64,000 nucleotides of DNA from Bacteroidales bacterium. GTDB lineage: Bacteria; Bacteroidota; Bacteroidia; Bacteroidales; UBA4417. Of this stretch, positions 16,776 to 24,947 are shown in pieces. Where the stretch lies: the NCBI GenBank assembly GCA_016707785.1, contig JADJGZ010000001.1, positions 124,001-188,000 of the forward strand, read 5' to 3'. The notes under the pieces are model-generated. The model did no database searches. It saw nothing but the letters and a program-made list of their open reading frames with translations, and was not told the origin of the DNA. The translations under genes and the position numbers were made by a program. The first letter of the stretch is position 1. Every line of letters begins with the position of its first letter.

Positions 16776-16988
16776 GACATTTTGATTCTATAATCTCTTT
16801 TAAAAGTAAATAAAGTAACATCATGATTTGGTATCCTTAGATGAATGAGGAAAACTAAAAGAATCAATAATGTCAAATTACTTGAAGTGTCTGATACTCT
16901 TTGTGCTTTACGATTTTCTGTAAAATGATTTTAAAAGAGTTAAATACATTTCAACCTGGAAATTTCAAAGCTATAATTCAACAACACA

Positions 16989-18569
16989 ATGTCTATGAAA
17001 ACTCTTCTTTTAACTGCTTTCTTCCTGGTAACTATGTTATTACAACATTCAACAGCCCAGGATCGTAGGGGTATGGGTGCCAATTTCGATATGGCTACCA
17101 TTGCAAAAACCCCTCGTAAGGTTCAGCTTTCGTTCCAAAGTTTTCGTGGCATGCCTGAACAGGCTTCACTCGAACAGTATTGCCCAACTCCTGGTGACCA
17201 GGGTGATCATGGTACCTGTGTCGCATTTGCCAATGGATATGGCATTGCTACAATTTTATATGCAAAAACCCATGAGATTACCAACAAGTCGATCATTGAT
17301 AAGTATGTGTTCTCTCCGAGTTATTTATATGACCTGATAAAAGACTCTACGGATTTTAATTGTCAATATGGCAGTGATCCAATTATTGCAGTAATGACTC
17401 TTATGAATATGGGAACGCCCTTTATACGGACAGTTCCTTATAGTTGTGATGTTAAATTCAGTACCGATGCAGTTTCTGAAGCGCTTAAATATACCATAAA
17501 GGATGCTTCTGTTCTTTTTGCCCCCGGTGAATATGAGAAAACATCCCAGGAGATGATTGACATGACCAAAAAGGCTTTGCTTGAAGGAACTCCGGTTTCA
17601 GGAGGATTTCATCTGCCGGAAAGCTTCTTCAAGATTAAATCTGATGTGTGGATTTCAGATCCAACTGAAGTTGACAAGAGCTGGAAACACAACGGACATG
17701 CCATGGCAGTAGTTGGTTTCGACGATAACAAATCCGGCGGCGCATTTCGTATACTGAATAGCTGGGGCTCAAATTGGGCTGATAAGGGGTATGTCTGGAT
17801 GCGTTATGAGGACTATTCCCGCTATTGTATATTAGGTTTGCAGGTATTTGGGAATCCATTTACTCCCGATCCAACCGATAATATTAACCCTGAACCCAAG
17901 CCTGATCCGAAGCCGGTACCGGTGCCTGAACCTGAGGTTAAAACCATGAGTCTGAGTGGCAGTATTGAATTCAAACTGAATACAGGTGAAGATATGCCAG
18001 TGAATAGAATTTCTTCCCGTAACCTGATGGTGGAAGAAGATGTTGTAGCAAAAGAGGATTTGGTTGCCTATACCATGATGAACAGCTATACCAGCGGCAC
18101 CAAATTTCGTTTTTACATGACAATTGATAAAGAAGCATACATTTATGCATTCGCAACCGATCTTACAGGTAAAATCAACCGTATTCTGCCCTTTGACGAT
18201 TTAACCTCTACTCACGTTGGAAGCAATAGTATTGTTGCTTTTCCTTCGGATACCAAAATCATAAAAATGGATGAAAACAAGGGTACGGATTACCTGCTTA
18301 TCCTGTATTCGAAAGAGCCACTTGATATGAATGATATGCTGGCCGATATGAACAAGACTAAAGGCGGTTTATCGGCAAAAATAATAGCAGCATTGGGCGA
18401 TAAATTAATTGCAAAGGACAAAATAAAATACGATGCCGCCACGGTAGGGTTTCAGGTAAACGTGAAATACAGTTCACGTAACCTTACGGTTGAAAATGAT
18501 GATAACCAAAGCACAGAGTTTGCAACCGGAAGCGTGGTTCCGCTGATGATTGAAATTAAGCATAATTAA
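16989..18569 (+). CDS. Secreted papain-like (C1) cysteine protease with C-terminal DUF4384-like domain
   Basis: Exported cysteine peptidase of 526 residues. A signal peptide (about 1-24) precedes the C1-family catalytic core: Cys77 in GDHGTCVAF, His237 in KHNGHAMAVVGFDD and Asn257 in ILNSWGSNW, with the usual order and spacing. A proline-rich linker (about 292-316, repeats of PEPKPDPKP) leads to a second domain (about 345-450) whose KFRFYMTIDKEAYIYAF segment resembles DUF4384, a domain often attached to bacterial caspase-like and kinase proteins. There is no propeptide of the plant or animal type. It is followed closely by a small secreted protein and a WD40-caspase gene, so it may belong to a proteolytic cassette. 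Confidence 0.88.
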   Translation: MSMKTLLLTAFFLVTMLLQHSTAQDRRGMGANFDMATIAKTPRKVQLSFQSFRGMPEQASLEQYCPTPGDQGDHGTCVAFANGYGIATILYAKTHEITNKSIIDKYVFSPSYLYDLIKDSTDFNCQYGSDPIIAVMTLMNMGTPFIRTVPYSCDVKFSTDAVSEALKYTIKDASVLFAPGEYEKTSQEMIDMTKKALLEGTPVSGGFHLPESFFKIKSDVWISDPTEVDKSWKHNGHAMAVVGFDDNKSGGAFRILNSWGSNWADKGYVWMRYEDYSRYCILGLQVFGNPFTPDPTDNINPEPKPDPKPVPVPEPEVKTMSLSGSIEFKLNTGEDMPVNRISSRNLMVEEDVVAKEDLVAYTMMNSYTSGTKFRFYMTIDKEAYIYAFATDLTGKINRILPFDDLTSTHVGSNSIVAFPSDTKIIKMDENKGTDYLLILYSKEPLDMNDMLADMNKTKGGLSAKIIAALGDKLIAKDKIKYDAATVGFQVNVKYSSRNLTVENDDNQSTEFATGSVVPLMIEIKHN

Positions 18570-18594
18570 TAATTACCTCCTTAATATCAATAAA

Positions 18595-19040
18595 ATGAAA
18601 GTATAAAATTTTGCACCTTCCTGATTTTTGTCTTTGTTCTGAATACAGCATTTAGCCAGTCGAAATTTCAAAACAACCGTTTCAGCAATATCGAAGCTGT
18701 GCCTGTCACCATTTATACTACTGACGATTTTTACCCGGTTTTTGGCGACTTCACCGAAGATGTTGAAGCTCAGTTGTCAAAAGTTTTTACTCCTGAGGAT
18801 TATGCGTATATCAAATGGATGAATGAAGAGGAAAACTTTCCTGATGCACTTTTAACATATGAATTGCAGGTGCAGAATTTCGACAAATTCACCAAGGCTA
18901 AAGCCTATAAAATTGCCAGTTATAAACGTGTACCACATAATCATGGTGCCTTGGAAAATGCCCATGAAAAAGAAGCAATGATAAACGATAAAGATTTCAT
19001 ATTGGTTGGCCAAAAACGAGATATTGAAAAACCAAAGTGA
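18595..19040 (+). CDS. Small secreted protein with out-of-frame start (probable one-base deletion)
   Basis: The clear reading frame encodes about 113 residues from a GTG at 18699. The same frame is open upstream and encodes a perfect signal peptide (IKFCTFLIFVFVLNTAFSQ) back to about 18603. The only ATG, at 18595, reads ATG AAA GTA TAA and is one base out of frame; one more A (ATG AAA AGT ATA AAA) would join it to the signal peptide. The protein is therefore likely about 148 residues, exported and frame-broken at codon 2 or 3 here. The mature part (TIYTTDDFYPVFGDFTEDVEA, FTPEDYAYIKW) is not recognised. It lies 26 bases after the papain-like gene and 113 before the caspase gene. Confidence 0.65.
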
Positions 19041-19152
19041 ATTTTAAAATTGGAGCAGACTCAACATTTAAACCCTGAAATAAAATTTCTAACCCACAAA
19101 TTCTCTTCTGCAAAATGATTTGTGGTTTCTCTATAATTCTATCACCATCCCT

Positions 19153-22100
19153 ATGAAAAAACTACTTGTAATTCTGTTTTTCTTTCCACTCCTGTCCTTT
19201 GCTCAAAAGCCGGAACTTGTCATAAAATCAGGTGTTCAAGGCCTGGCTATGATGGTATCTGTTTCGCCCGACAATAAACTGGGACTGACCGTGGATGATA
19301 AAATGGAACTAATGCTTTGGGAATTGGGTTCAGGAAAGCAATTAAAGTCATTCCCAAATATACTGGCTGCTGACTTTGGCCTTGACAATAAATCTATCGA
19401 TGTTGTAACTAATGATTACAAATTCAGGACTCTTGATTATTCAGGCAATACTGTAAGTGAAGGGCCTGTTACAAAAACGAACGAGTCAAACAAATTTACC
19501 TATTCATATTACCGAAAATCAGGCTTGTATCTCGAGAATGGAATTATAAATACCCGCGAGAAAGGCTTTTTATGCAGGATTGTACCGGAGCATTATGATG
19601 TTGTGCAGCATTATTCCGAAAAACTTAACTTCCTTGCCATAGCCTATGAAAGTAAAGTACAGCTTTGCAAAGTGCCAACCGGGGAGGTTATAAAAGTGAT
19701 TAAATTCAACCTGGTTCAAGAGAATGCAGATTATCCAAAAATTACATTCACCCAGTTTTCGCCCGATGGAAAGTACATTATGGCCGGCAATAATTTATCG
19801 CTTGAAATTATTGAAATTGAATCAGGAAAAAGCATTTATGCCTATTCATACCCTGCGGATAAACTAAGACAGGACCTTTGGGACAATTCAAACCTGTTAT
19901 TTTTGAACAATGCTGGATTTTCACCTGATAGCAAAAAACTATTGATTCTTTGCGCACAGCACCAATTAATGGTAAACCTGGTAACTAAAAAGGAGGTTTG
20001 GAAACAGCCACAAACGGATATCCTTTGTCCCGTTTCATATGCTTCCCGCCGAGGATTAGTGCGTTTCTCCGACGACGGCACCAAAGTGCTGGTTGGTTAT
20101 TACAATGTGTTTCAGTTTCTGAGTGCCGAAAACGGAAATGTAATCAGCAGGTTAAAAGGTATAACACAGGCGTATATGGCTTATCATCAGTTGCTCGAAA
20201 ACGTCAGCGGGTTATACATCGAGCAGGATAATAAGATCATAAACTGGAACCTGGCATCAGGGGCAATAAAAACAACTACCTCAATGGATAGTCCCTACAC
20301 CCGGTATCATATTCAGATTAATCGTAAGGGGACAAAATTTTACAAAAACCAGCAGGAAGTTGATCAGGAAACAAAAACCAGTATTGATTTTGAGGATAAA
20401 CAGCAAGTGGGTTACGATGATTCAAAACTTCTGAGTATTTCCTATGATGATAAATACCTTTTGCATACCCTGGAAGATAAAACCATAGGGCGATATAGTG
20501 ATAGCCCGGATCCTGTTAACACTGATGAACTGGTAGTTTTGGATATTGATAGTAAAAAGATTCTTTGGCGAAAGAAGGAAATTGATGCAGCTGCTTTCAG
20601 CAATACAAGCAGTACGATTGCTGTTGCAAATACAAGGATTGTAAAAGATGAATGGGGGTATAGTTCAATACAATTATTGGATGGAGCAAATGGTAGCCTG
20701 ATAAAAACATTCACAATACCAGCTAACTCGCAAACTGCTGCTGGAATGGTATTCTCGTCCAAAGACACTTATCTTACGCTGGACCCTTATGAAACAAATG
20801 GTCGCAATTATTCCTATGATTGTCAGTTGCTAATTGAAGTGGCCACGGGTACTGTAAGACAAATTTCAAAAGTATTGCCCAACGGGAATCATTTTCGTTT
20901 CAGGACTTTTACTGCCGATGAAAAATATTTGGTATTTACTGATCAGAATAAAGGGGTTGTGGAAGTGTATTTTTATGATATACTGCAGCAAAAACTGGAC
21001 TTATCTAAAACCATTACATTCAATGAAAAAGAAAACATACGCGCTATAACGATTACAAAGAACAACCGCTTTATGTTTTCGAATACGCAGGAATTCAAAG
21101 TGAAACTATGGGACCTGGAAACCAAAAAATTAGCGGCTACACTTTATCCTGTGCCGGCTACCGGCGACTGGGCAGTTGTTATGCCCGACGGGCACTTTGA
21201 TGCTTCTCCCGAAGCTCAGAAAGATATCTATTTTGTAAAGGGTCTGAATACATTCCCGCTCGAAATTTTGTACGAACAATTTTATACACCCAGGCTTTTA
21301 CCCCGCTTGCTGGCAGGTGAACGTTTTTCTCCTATTGATATTGATTTTGATAACCTGAAGAAAGCACCCGTTGTAAAAATTTCGTACGAACAGAAGACCC
21401 GCAATTTATTTGTGGAAGATGAGGGAATGCCTTCATATACAAATACAACAGGTTTAGCTCAAATCACTGTAAATGCAAAAGCTGAAAACGATAAAATCGA
21501 TGAAATCCGATTGTTTCACAATGGTAAAATTGTGAACCTGGCTACACGTGGATTGTTTGTAACAGATGATGTAACAAACACAGAATCAAAAAAATATACT
21601 ATTACTCTAATGCCGGGTGTAAATACTTTCAGAGCCATAGCACTAAACAGTCAACGAACAGAAAGCAAACCGGATGAAATTCAGGTTAAATACCAGTCGG
21701 TAGCTAAGCCTGAAGGAACTCTGCCTGCTCCAAAAGTTGGAAATGGTATCATTGATGAAGTGGATAAAAATGCAACGCTCTTCCTGGTGGTGGTTGGAAT
21801 CAATAAATACCAGAATGAAAAGTTGTCATTAAACTATGCCCTGGCCGATGCTACTGCTTTTAAAGAAGAGATAGAAAAAGACACCAAAACAGTTCTATCT
21901 GATATAAAAACCTGGTTTGTAACTGATAATGAGGCCAATAAGAAAGGTATTCTGGATGCATTTGCCGAAGTTCAGAAAACCGCTAAACCACTGGATGTAT
22001 TTGTGTTTTATTATGCCGGCCATGGTGTGATTGGAAAGGACAAAGAGTTTTACCTGGTACCCAATGATGTGAGCAATCTAAAAAATGCACAAACGGAACT

Positions 22101-22527
22101 GGAAACCAAAGGTATACCTGCGAAAATATTGCAAAAGTATGCCATAGATATCGCCGCTCAGAAACAGTTGTTTATCCTCGATGCCTGCCAAAGCGCTGGT
22201 GCTTTTAACGAAATGCTTACAGCCGATGGTGATCAGCAAAAGAGTATTGCTGTGGTTTCGCGAAGTACCGGTACACACTGGATGGCAGCCAGTGGAGCCC
22301 AACAATACGCAAACGAGTTTTCGCAGTTAGGGCATGGAGCATTTACTTATGTTTTGCTCGAAGCATTGAAAGGATCAGCAGCTACCGACAAAATGATCAC
22401 AGTGAACGGCCTGAAAAACTACCTGCAGCAGGGTGTACCTGAACTGATGAAAAAATATAGCGGAACCCTTCAATACCCGGCAAGTTATGGGTTTGGGAAT
22501 GATTTCCCGGTTGAAATATTGAAATAA
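19153..22527 (+). CDS. WD40-propeller caspase-like (C14) protease, exported
   Basis: Large protein of 1124 residues. The ATG at 19153 starts a clean signal peptide (MKKLLVILFFFPLLSFAQ); an upstream in-frame start at 19120 lacks one. Residues 25-690 form WD40-like propeller blades (MMVSVSPDNKLGLTVDD, FTQFSPDGKYIMAGNN, KVKLWDLETKK). An Ig-like stretch follows (about 740-850). The C-terminal caspase/metacaspase domain (about 875-1120) has catalytic His957 in YYAGHG and Cys1012 in LDACQSAG. Such proteins cleave after basic or acidic residues by family, but here the target is unknown. Export to the periplasm or surface makes an intracellular suicide role less likely. Confidence 0.9.
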   Translation: MKKLLVILFFFPLLSFAQKPELVIKSGVQGLAMMVSVSPDNKLGLTVDDKMELMLWELGSGKQLKSFPNILAADFGLDNKSIDVVTNDYKFRTLDYSGNTVSEGPVTKTNESNKFTYSYYRKSGLYLENGIINTREKGFLCRIVPEHYDVVQHYSEKLNFLAIAYESKVQLCKVPTGEVIKVIKFNLVQENADYPKITFTQFSPDGKYIMAGNNLSLEIIEIESGKSIYAYSYPADKLRQDLWDNSNLLFLNNAGFSPDSKKLLILCAQHQLMVNLVTKKEVWKQPQTDILCPVSYASRRGLVRFSDDGTKVLVGYYNVFQFLSAENGNVISRLKGITQAYMAYHQLLENVSGLYIEQDNKIINWNLASGAIKTTTSMDSPYTRYHIQINRKGTKFYKNQQEVDQETKTSIDFEDKQQVGYDDSKLLSISYDDKYLLHTLEDKTIGRYSDSPDPVNTDELVVLDIDSKKILWRKKEIDAAAFSNTSSTIAVANTRIVKDEWGYSSIQLLDGANGSLIKTFTIPANSQTAAGMVFSSKDTYLTLDPYETNGRNYSYDCQLLIEVATGTVRQISKVLPNGNHFRFRTFTADEKYLVFTDQNKGVVEVYFYDILQQKLDLSKTITFNEKENIRAITITKNNRFMFSNTQEFKVKLWDLETKKLAATLYPVPATGDWAVVMPDGHFDASPEAQKDIYFVKGLNTFPLEILYEQFYTPRLLPRLLAGERFSPIDIDFDNLKKAPVVKISYEQKTRNLFVEDEGMPSYTNTTGLAQITVNAKAENDKIDEIRLFHNGKIVNLATRGLFVTDDVTNTESKKYTITLMPGVNTFRAIALNSQRTESKPDEIQVKYQSVAKPEGTLPAPKVGNGIIDEVDKNATLFLVVVGINKYQNEKLSLNYALADATAFKEEIEKDTKTVLSDIKTWFVTDNEANKKGILDAFAEVQKTAKPLDVFVFYYAGHGVIGKDKEFYLVPNDVSNLKNAQTELETKGIPAKILQKYAIDIAAQKQLFILDACQSAGAFNEMLTADGDQQKSIAVVSRSTGTHWMAASGAQQYANEFSQLGHGAFTYVLLEALKGSAATDKMITVNGLKNYLQQGVPELMKKYSGTLQYPASYGFGNDFPVEILK

Positions 22528-22612
22528 AGCAAACTACTGTAGGATGGTATGCAACCTTAAAGTTTGATATACTACCTGTTAGTACAAACTTTCTGCTGAT
22601 ATTGAATGCTTT

Positions 22613-23224
22613 ATGAAAAGCCTGGCCCTATCCAAAACCACCATTTTTGCAATTATTCCGATCTGCCTATTAGGAATTTCGTGGTTTCTTGATTTTATTG
22701 TAGTGGATAAGTCGGTTTATTACACCACTTTAATAATCTCAATCTTTTCAATGTTCCTGCTATTCGCCTGGGGTTGGGTGAAAGATTTTCCTGTCTGGAC
22801 CATCCATTCAATTGGTTTCTGCATTTTGACCAGCATATACCTGACAAGTATCTCAATTCCTCAGCTTATGGGAAGGCAACTCCTGGGACTCTATGGATTA
22901 CTGCCATTAGCCATCACTATGCTTGTTGCTCTTACTCTGCATTTTTCATTGAATCCCCTGATACAATTATATCAGAAAGTCAAAAACGACAAAAGTATAC
23001 TGATTTTTATGGTTTATGGTTTCCTGCCTGTTGCATTCATGTTTGCATTTGATGAGGTCCATGCCATAAAATTTCTGCCAATTGCCATTATCTTAATACT
23101 CATGACAGCCATGAGTGTTGTAATTTACCTGGGAAGCAACAAGAAGGTTGTAGGAATCGTCACCATTATTTCCGGATTTATTCTTACCAATGCAATCGCA
23201 ATTACCGTGTCGACCTTGTTATAA
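22613..23224 (+). CDS. Six-helix membrane protein of unknown function
   Basis: Unrecognised integral membrane protein of 203 residues with about six evenly spaced hydrophobic helices (TIFAIIPICLLGISWFL, YTTLIISIFSMFLLFAWGW, IGFCILTSIYLTSI, LLPLAITMLVALTL, ILIFMVYGFLPVAFMFAF, GIVTIISGFILTNAIAITV). There are no charged motifs suggestive of transport or catalysis. It starts 85 bases after the caspase-like gene on the same strand and could share its transcript. It converges with the next gene nine bases beyond. Confidence 0.7.
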   Translation: MKSLALSKTTIFAIIPICLLGISWFLDFIVVDKSVYYTTLIISIFSMFLLFAWGWVKDFPVWTIHSIGFCILTSIYLTSISIPQLMGRQLLGLYGLLPLAITMLVALTLHFSLNPLIQLYQKVKNDKSILIFMVYGFLPVAFMFAFDEVHAIKFLPIAIILILMTAMSVVIYLGSNKKVVGIVTIISGFILTNAIAITVSTLL

Positions 23225-23232
23225 GGAGTAAC

Positions 23233-23928
23233 CTATTTCTTTGCCCCTCCCAAACTGGCAAACGTAAGAATAAGCCCGAGGGCAATACCCAGCAATGCGG
23301 CAAAAAGCACCTGGAAATCGATAGGAAGCAAGAACGTGATGGTATGGGCAGGGATCCAGAAAAAGGGGATCGTCTTTTTGAAGACGAAATTCCATTGCAC
23401 ATCCCAGTTGATTTTTTGAAAAATCGCACCAAAAGGGATAGGAGTGAAGAGACCTTTCAGACTTCCCCCTGTCTGAAGGATATGGATATCAGTGATCTTA
23501 TGCAGCGTCATCATTACCGGTGCATATACAAGGTTCATGGCTGTTGAAATGCAAAATGCCACAAGTACCTTTTCAGCACTGAATGCTGACTTTATGATAG
23601 ACGTTGCACCTTCCATTCCCAGGTATTCAAGGAAGATCGGAGTTCCTGATGAAAATACAGTGAAAGCAAATTTAATCGTTAGTCCGAGGAAACCCCATAC
23701 AATTGCCCTGGGCAGTATTCCAAAACCTTTTTCATTGTAAACCCCTTTCCGGATGCGAAGTGCAATCATCTCGCCCATTGTGGCCAGTATAGCAAACTTG
23801 ATAAAACTCATCAGCATGCCATGTTCCCTGTTGAAGTCGTTATAGAATTGGTAAATGGATGGCACGAAGATGAAAGGACAGAATAACAATAAGATAAAGG
23901 CAATCAGGTAGAGGTCTGTTTTTTTCAT
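23233..23928 (-). CDS. Integral membrane protein of unknown function
   Basis: Membrane protein of 231 residues from the ATG at 23928 (MKKTDLYLIAFILLLF). A longer frame back to 24084 is rejected because it overlaps the divergent gene and adds a polar, helix-free extension. It has about five helices, a conserved-looking LRIRKGVYNEKGFG loop and, near the end, INWDVQWNFVFKKTIPFFWIP followed by two helices. That last stretch faintly recalls the Mpv17/PMP22 signature, but I would not assign the family on it. The gene is divergent from the next exported protein. Confidence 0.65.
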   Translation of the reverse strand: MKKTDLYLIAFILLLFCPFIFVPSIYQFYNDFNREHGMLMSFIKFAILATMGEMIALRIRKGVYNEKGFGILPRAIVWGFLGLTIKFAFTVFSSGTPIFLEYLGMEGATSIIKSAFSAEKVLVAFCISTAMNLVYAPVMMTLHKITDIHILQTGGSLKGLFTPIPFGAIFQKINWDVQWNFVFKKTIPFFWIPAHTITFLLPIDFQVLFAALLGIALGLILTFASLGGAKK

Positions 23929-23958
23929 GGGACGGTAATATTCAGCAGGTAAATATAC

Positions 23959-23966
23959 TAGATTTG
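23959..23966 (+). promoter_or_regulatory. Bacteroidota -7 box for the gene at 24014
   Basis: TAGATTTG matches TAnnTTTG exactly and lies 47 bases before the ATG at 24014, within the divergent intergenic region. A conserved -33 element is not obvious. Confidence 0.45.
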
Positions 23967-24013
23967 TTTTGCTAGATATCCAATCTGTTGTAATATTGAA
24001 TAAGTCAAAATAT

Positions 24014-24934
24014 ATGAGTTTCATTGACCTCAGACTCTTCAGCAAGTTCTCCTTTATGCTGCTGTTATTTGTATTTCTATTCAACTTGCAGGTCTACAGT
24101 CAGGTAAGTACACGTAAATCGTCGCCTTCTGATGTTTCCATTAGTCCTGATTCCATAACTTCCAAAAAAATTATTCCGGATGACGACCGGGATGATATTC
24201 CTTTTATTGATTATCAGCCTGCAGTCATATGGACGACATCTATCGATACTCTCAGGGATTTTGCATACATCAGGAAGAATTTCACAGATCAGTTGTTGTC
24301 GGTTTGGAGTGTTCCCGGACGTTACTACCCTGCATCAAGGATTTATGCTGCCGAAATAGGCGGTAACTATTACCGGGCTTGCAAGGTTTCTGCTGATAAT
24401 TACGTTTTTGCCCAACAACTTGTAAAAGGAAAAATGAACCTTTATGCCTACCGTATCATTCCCCAGACCAATGGCTGGGTGGAAATGGTAAGTCACGATC
24501 CTGAAAATGGAGTATACAGAAACAATATGATCATTGAAATAAAGGGAATGAGGCGGTACTGGAAACGATTTGGTTACATGGTAACACTGGCACAGGATTC
24601 ATCAACCATGATCTCCCTTAGCCAGGAAACCTTAAAAGAGTTTTCGGAAAAGTACCTTAAAGAAACACCGGAAGCATATACCCTTGCATCAAAATTCAGT
24701 AATCAGAAAAGGCAAAAAATCACCCGGGGTATTGCTGTTGGAATTGTTGTGGGTGCAATCCTGGTTAATATGACCAATTTGGAAGAAAGCAAGTATTTAC
24801 TGCTCGCGAGTTTTCCACTTGCCATCACCTTAGCTTTGCTTAACAGGGCAAATGCACTGCATCCCGACGATATGGTAAGGATTGTAGAATTATATAATCG
24901 CGAAAAACTGGCAAAAGGGTTAGAGGCTGAATAA
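24014..24934 (+). CDS. Exported protein of unknown function with C-terminal membrane segments
   Basis: Unrecognised protein of 306 residues. The ATG at 24014 gives an N-terminus with a hydrophobic leader (FSFMLLLFVFLFNLQVYSQ); the frame is open further upstream but without a better start. The mature N-terminal part is polar and contains an aspartate-rich stretch (DDDRDDIPFIDYQP). A globular region (WVEMVSHDPENGVYRNNMIIEIKGMRRYW) follows, with two short hydrophobic segments near the end (about 240-285: GIAVGIVVGAILVNM, LLLASFPLAITLALL). It converges with the acyl-CoA synthetase gene, 13 bases away. Confidence 0.7.
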   Translation: MSFIDLRLFSKFSFMLLLFVFLFNLQVYSQVSTRKSSPSDVSISPDSITSKKIIPDDDRDDIPFIDYQPAVIWTTSIDTLRDFAYIRKNFTDQLLSVWSVPGRYYPASRIYAAEIGGNYYRACKVSADNYVFAQQLVKGKMNLYAYRIIPQTNGWVEMVSHDPENGVYRNNMIIEIKGMRRYWKRFGYMVTLAQDSSTMISLSQETLKEFSEKYLKETPEAYTLASKFSNQKRQKITRGIAVGIVVGAILVNMTNLEESKYLLLASFPLAITLALLNRANALHPDDMVRIVELYNREKLAKGLEAE

Positions 24935-24947
24935 CTGCTTTTTGCCT

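Noticed and set aside
23929..24084. N-terminal extension of the minus-strand membrane protein to 24084
   Set aside because: It overlaps the divergent gene's signal peptide and adds a polar region; MKKTDLYLIAF at 23928 is a better start.
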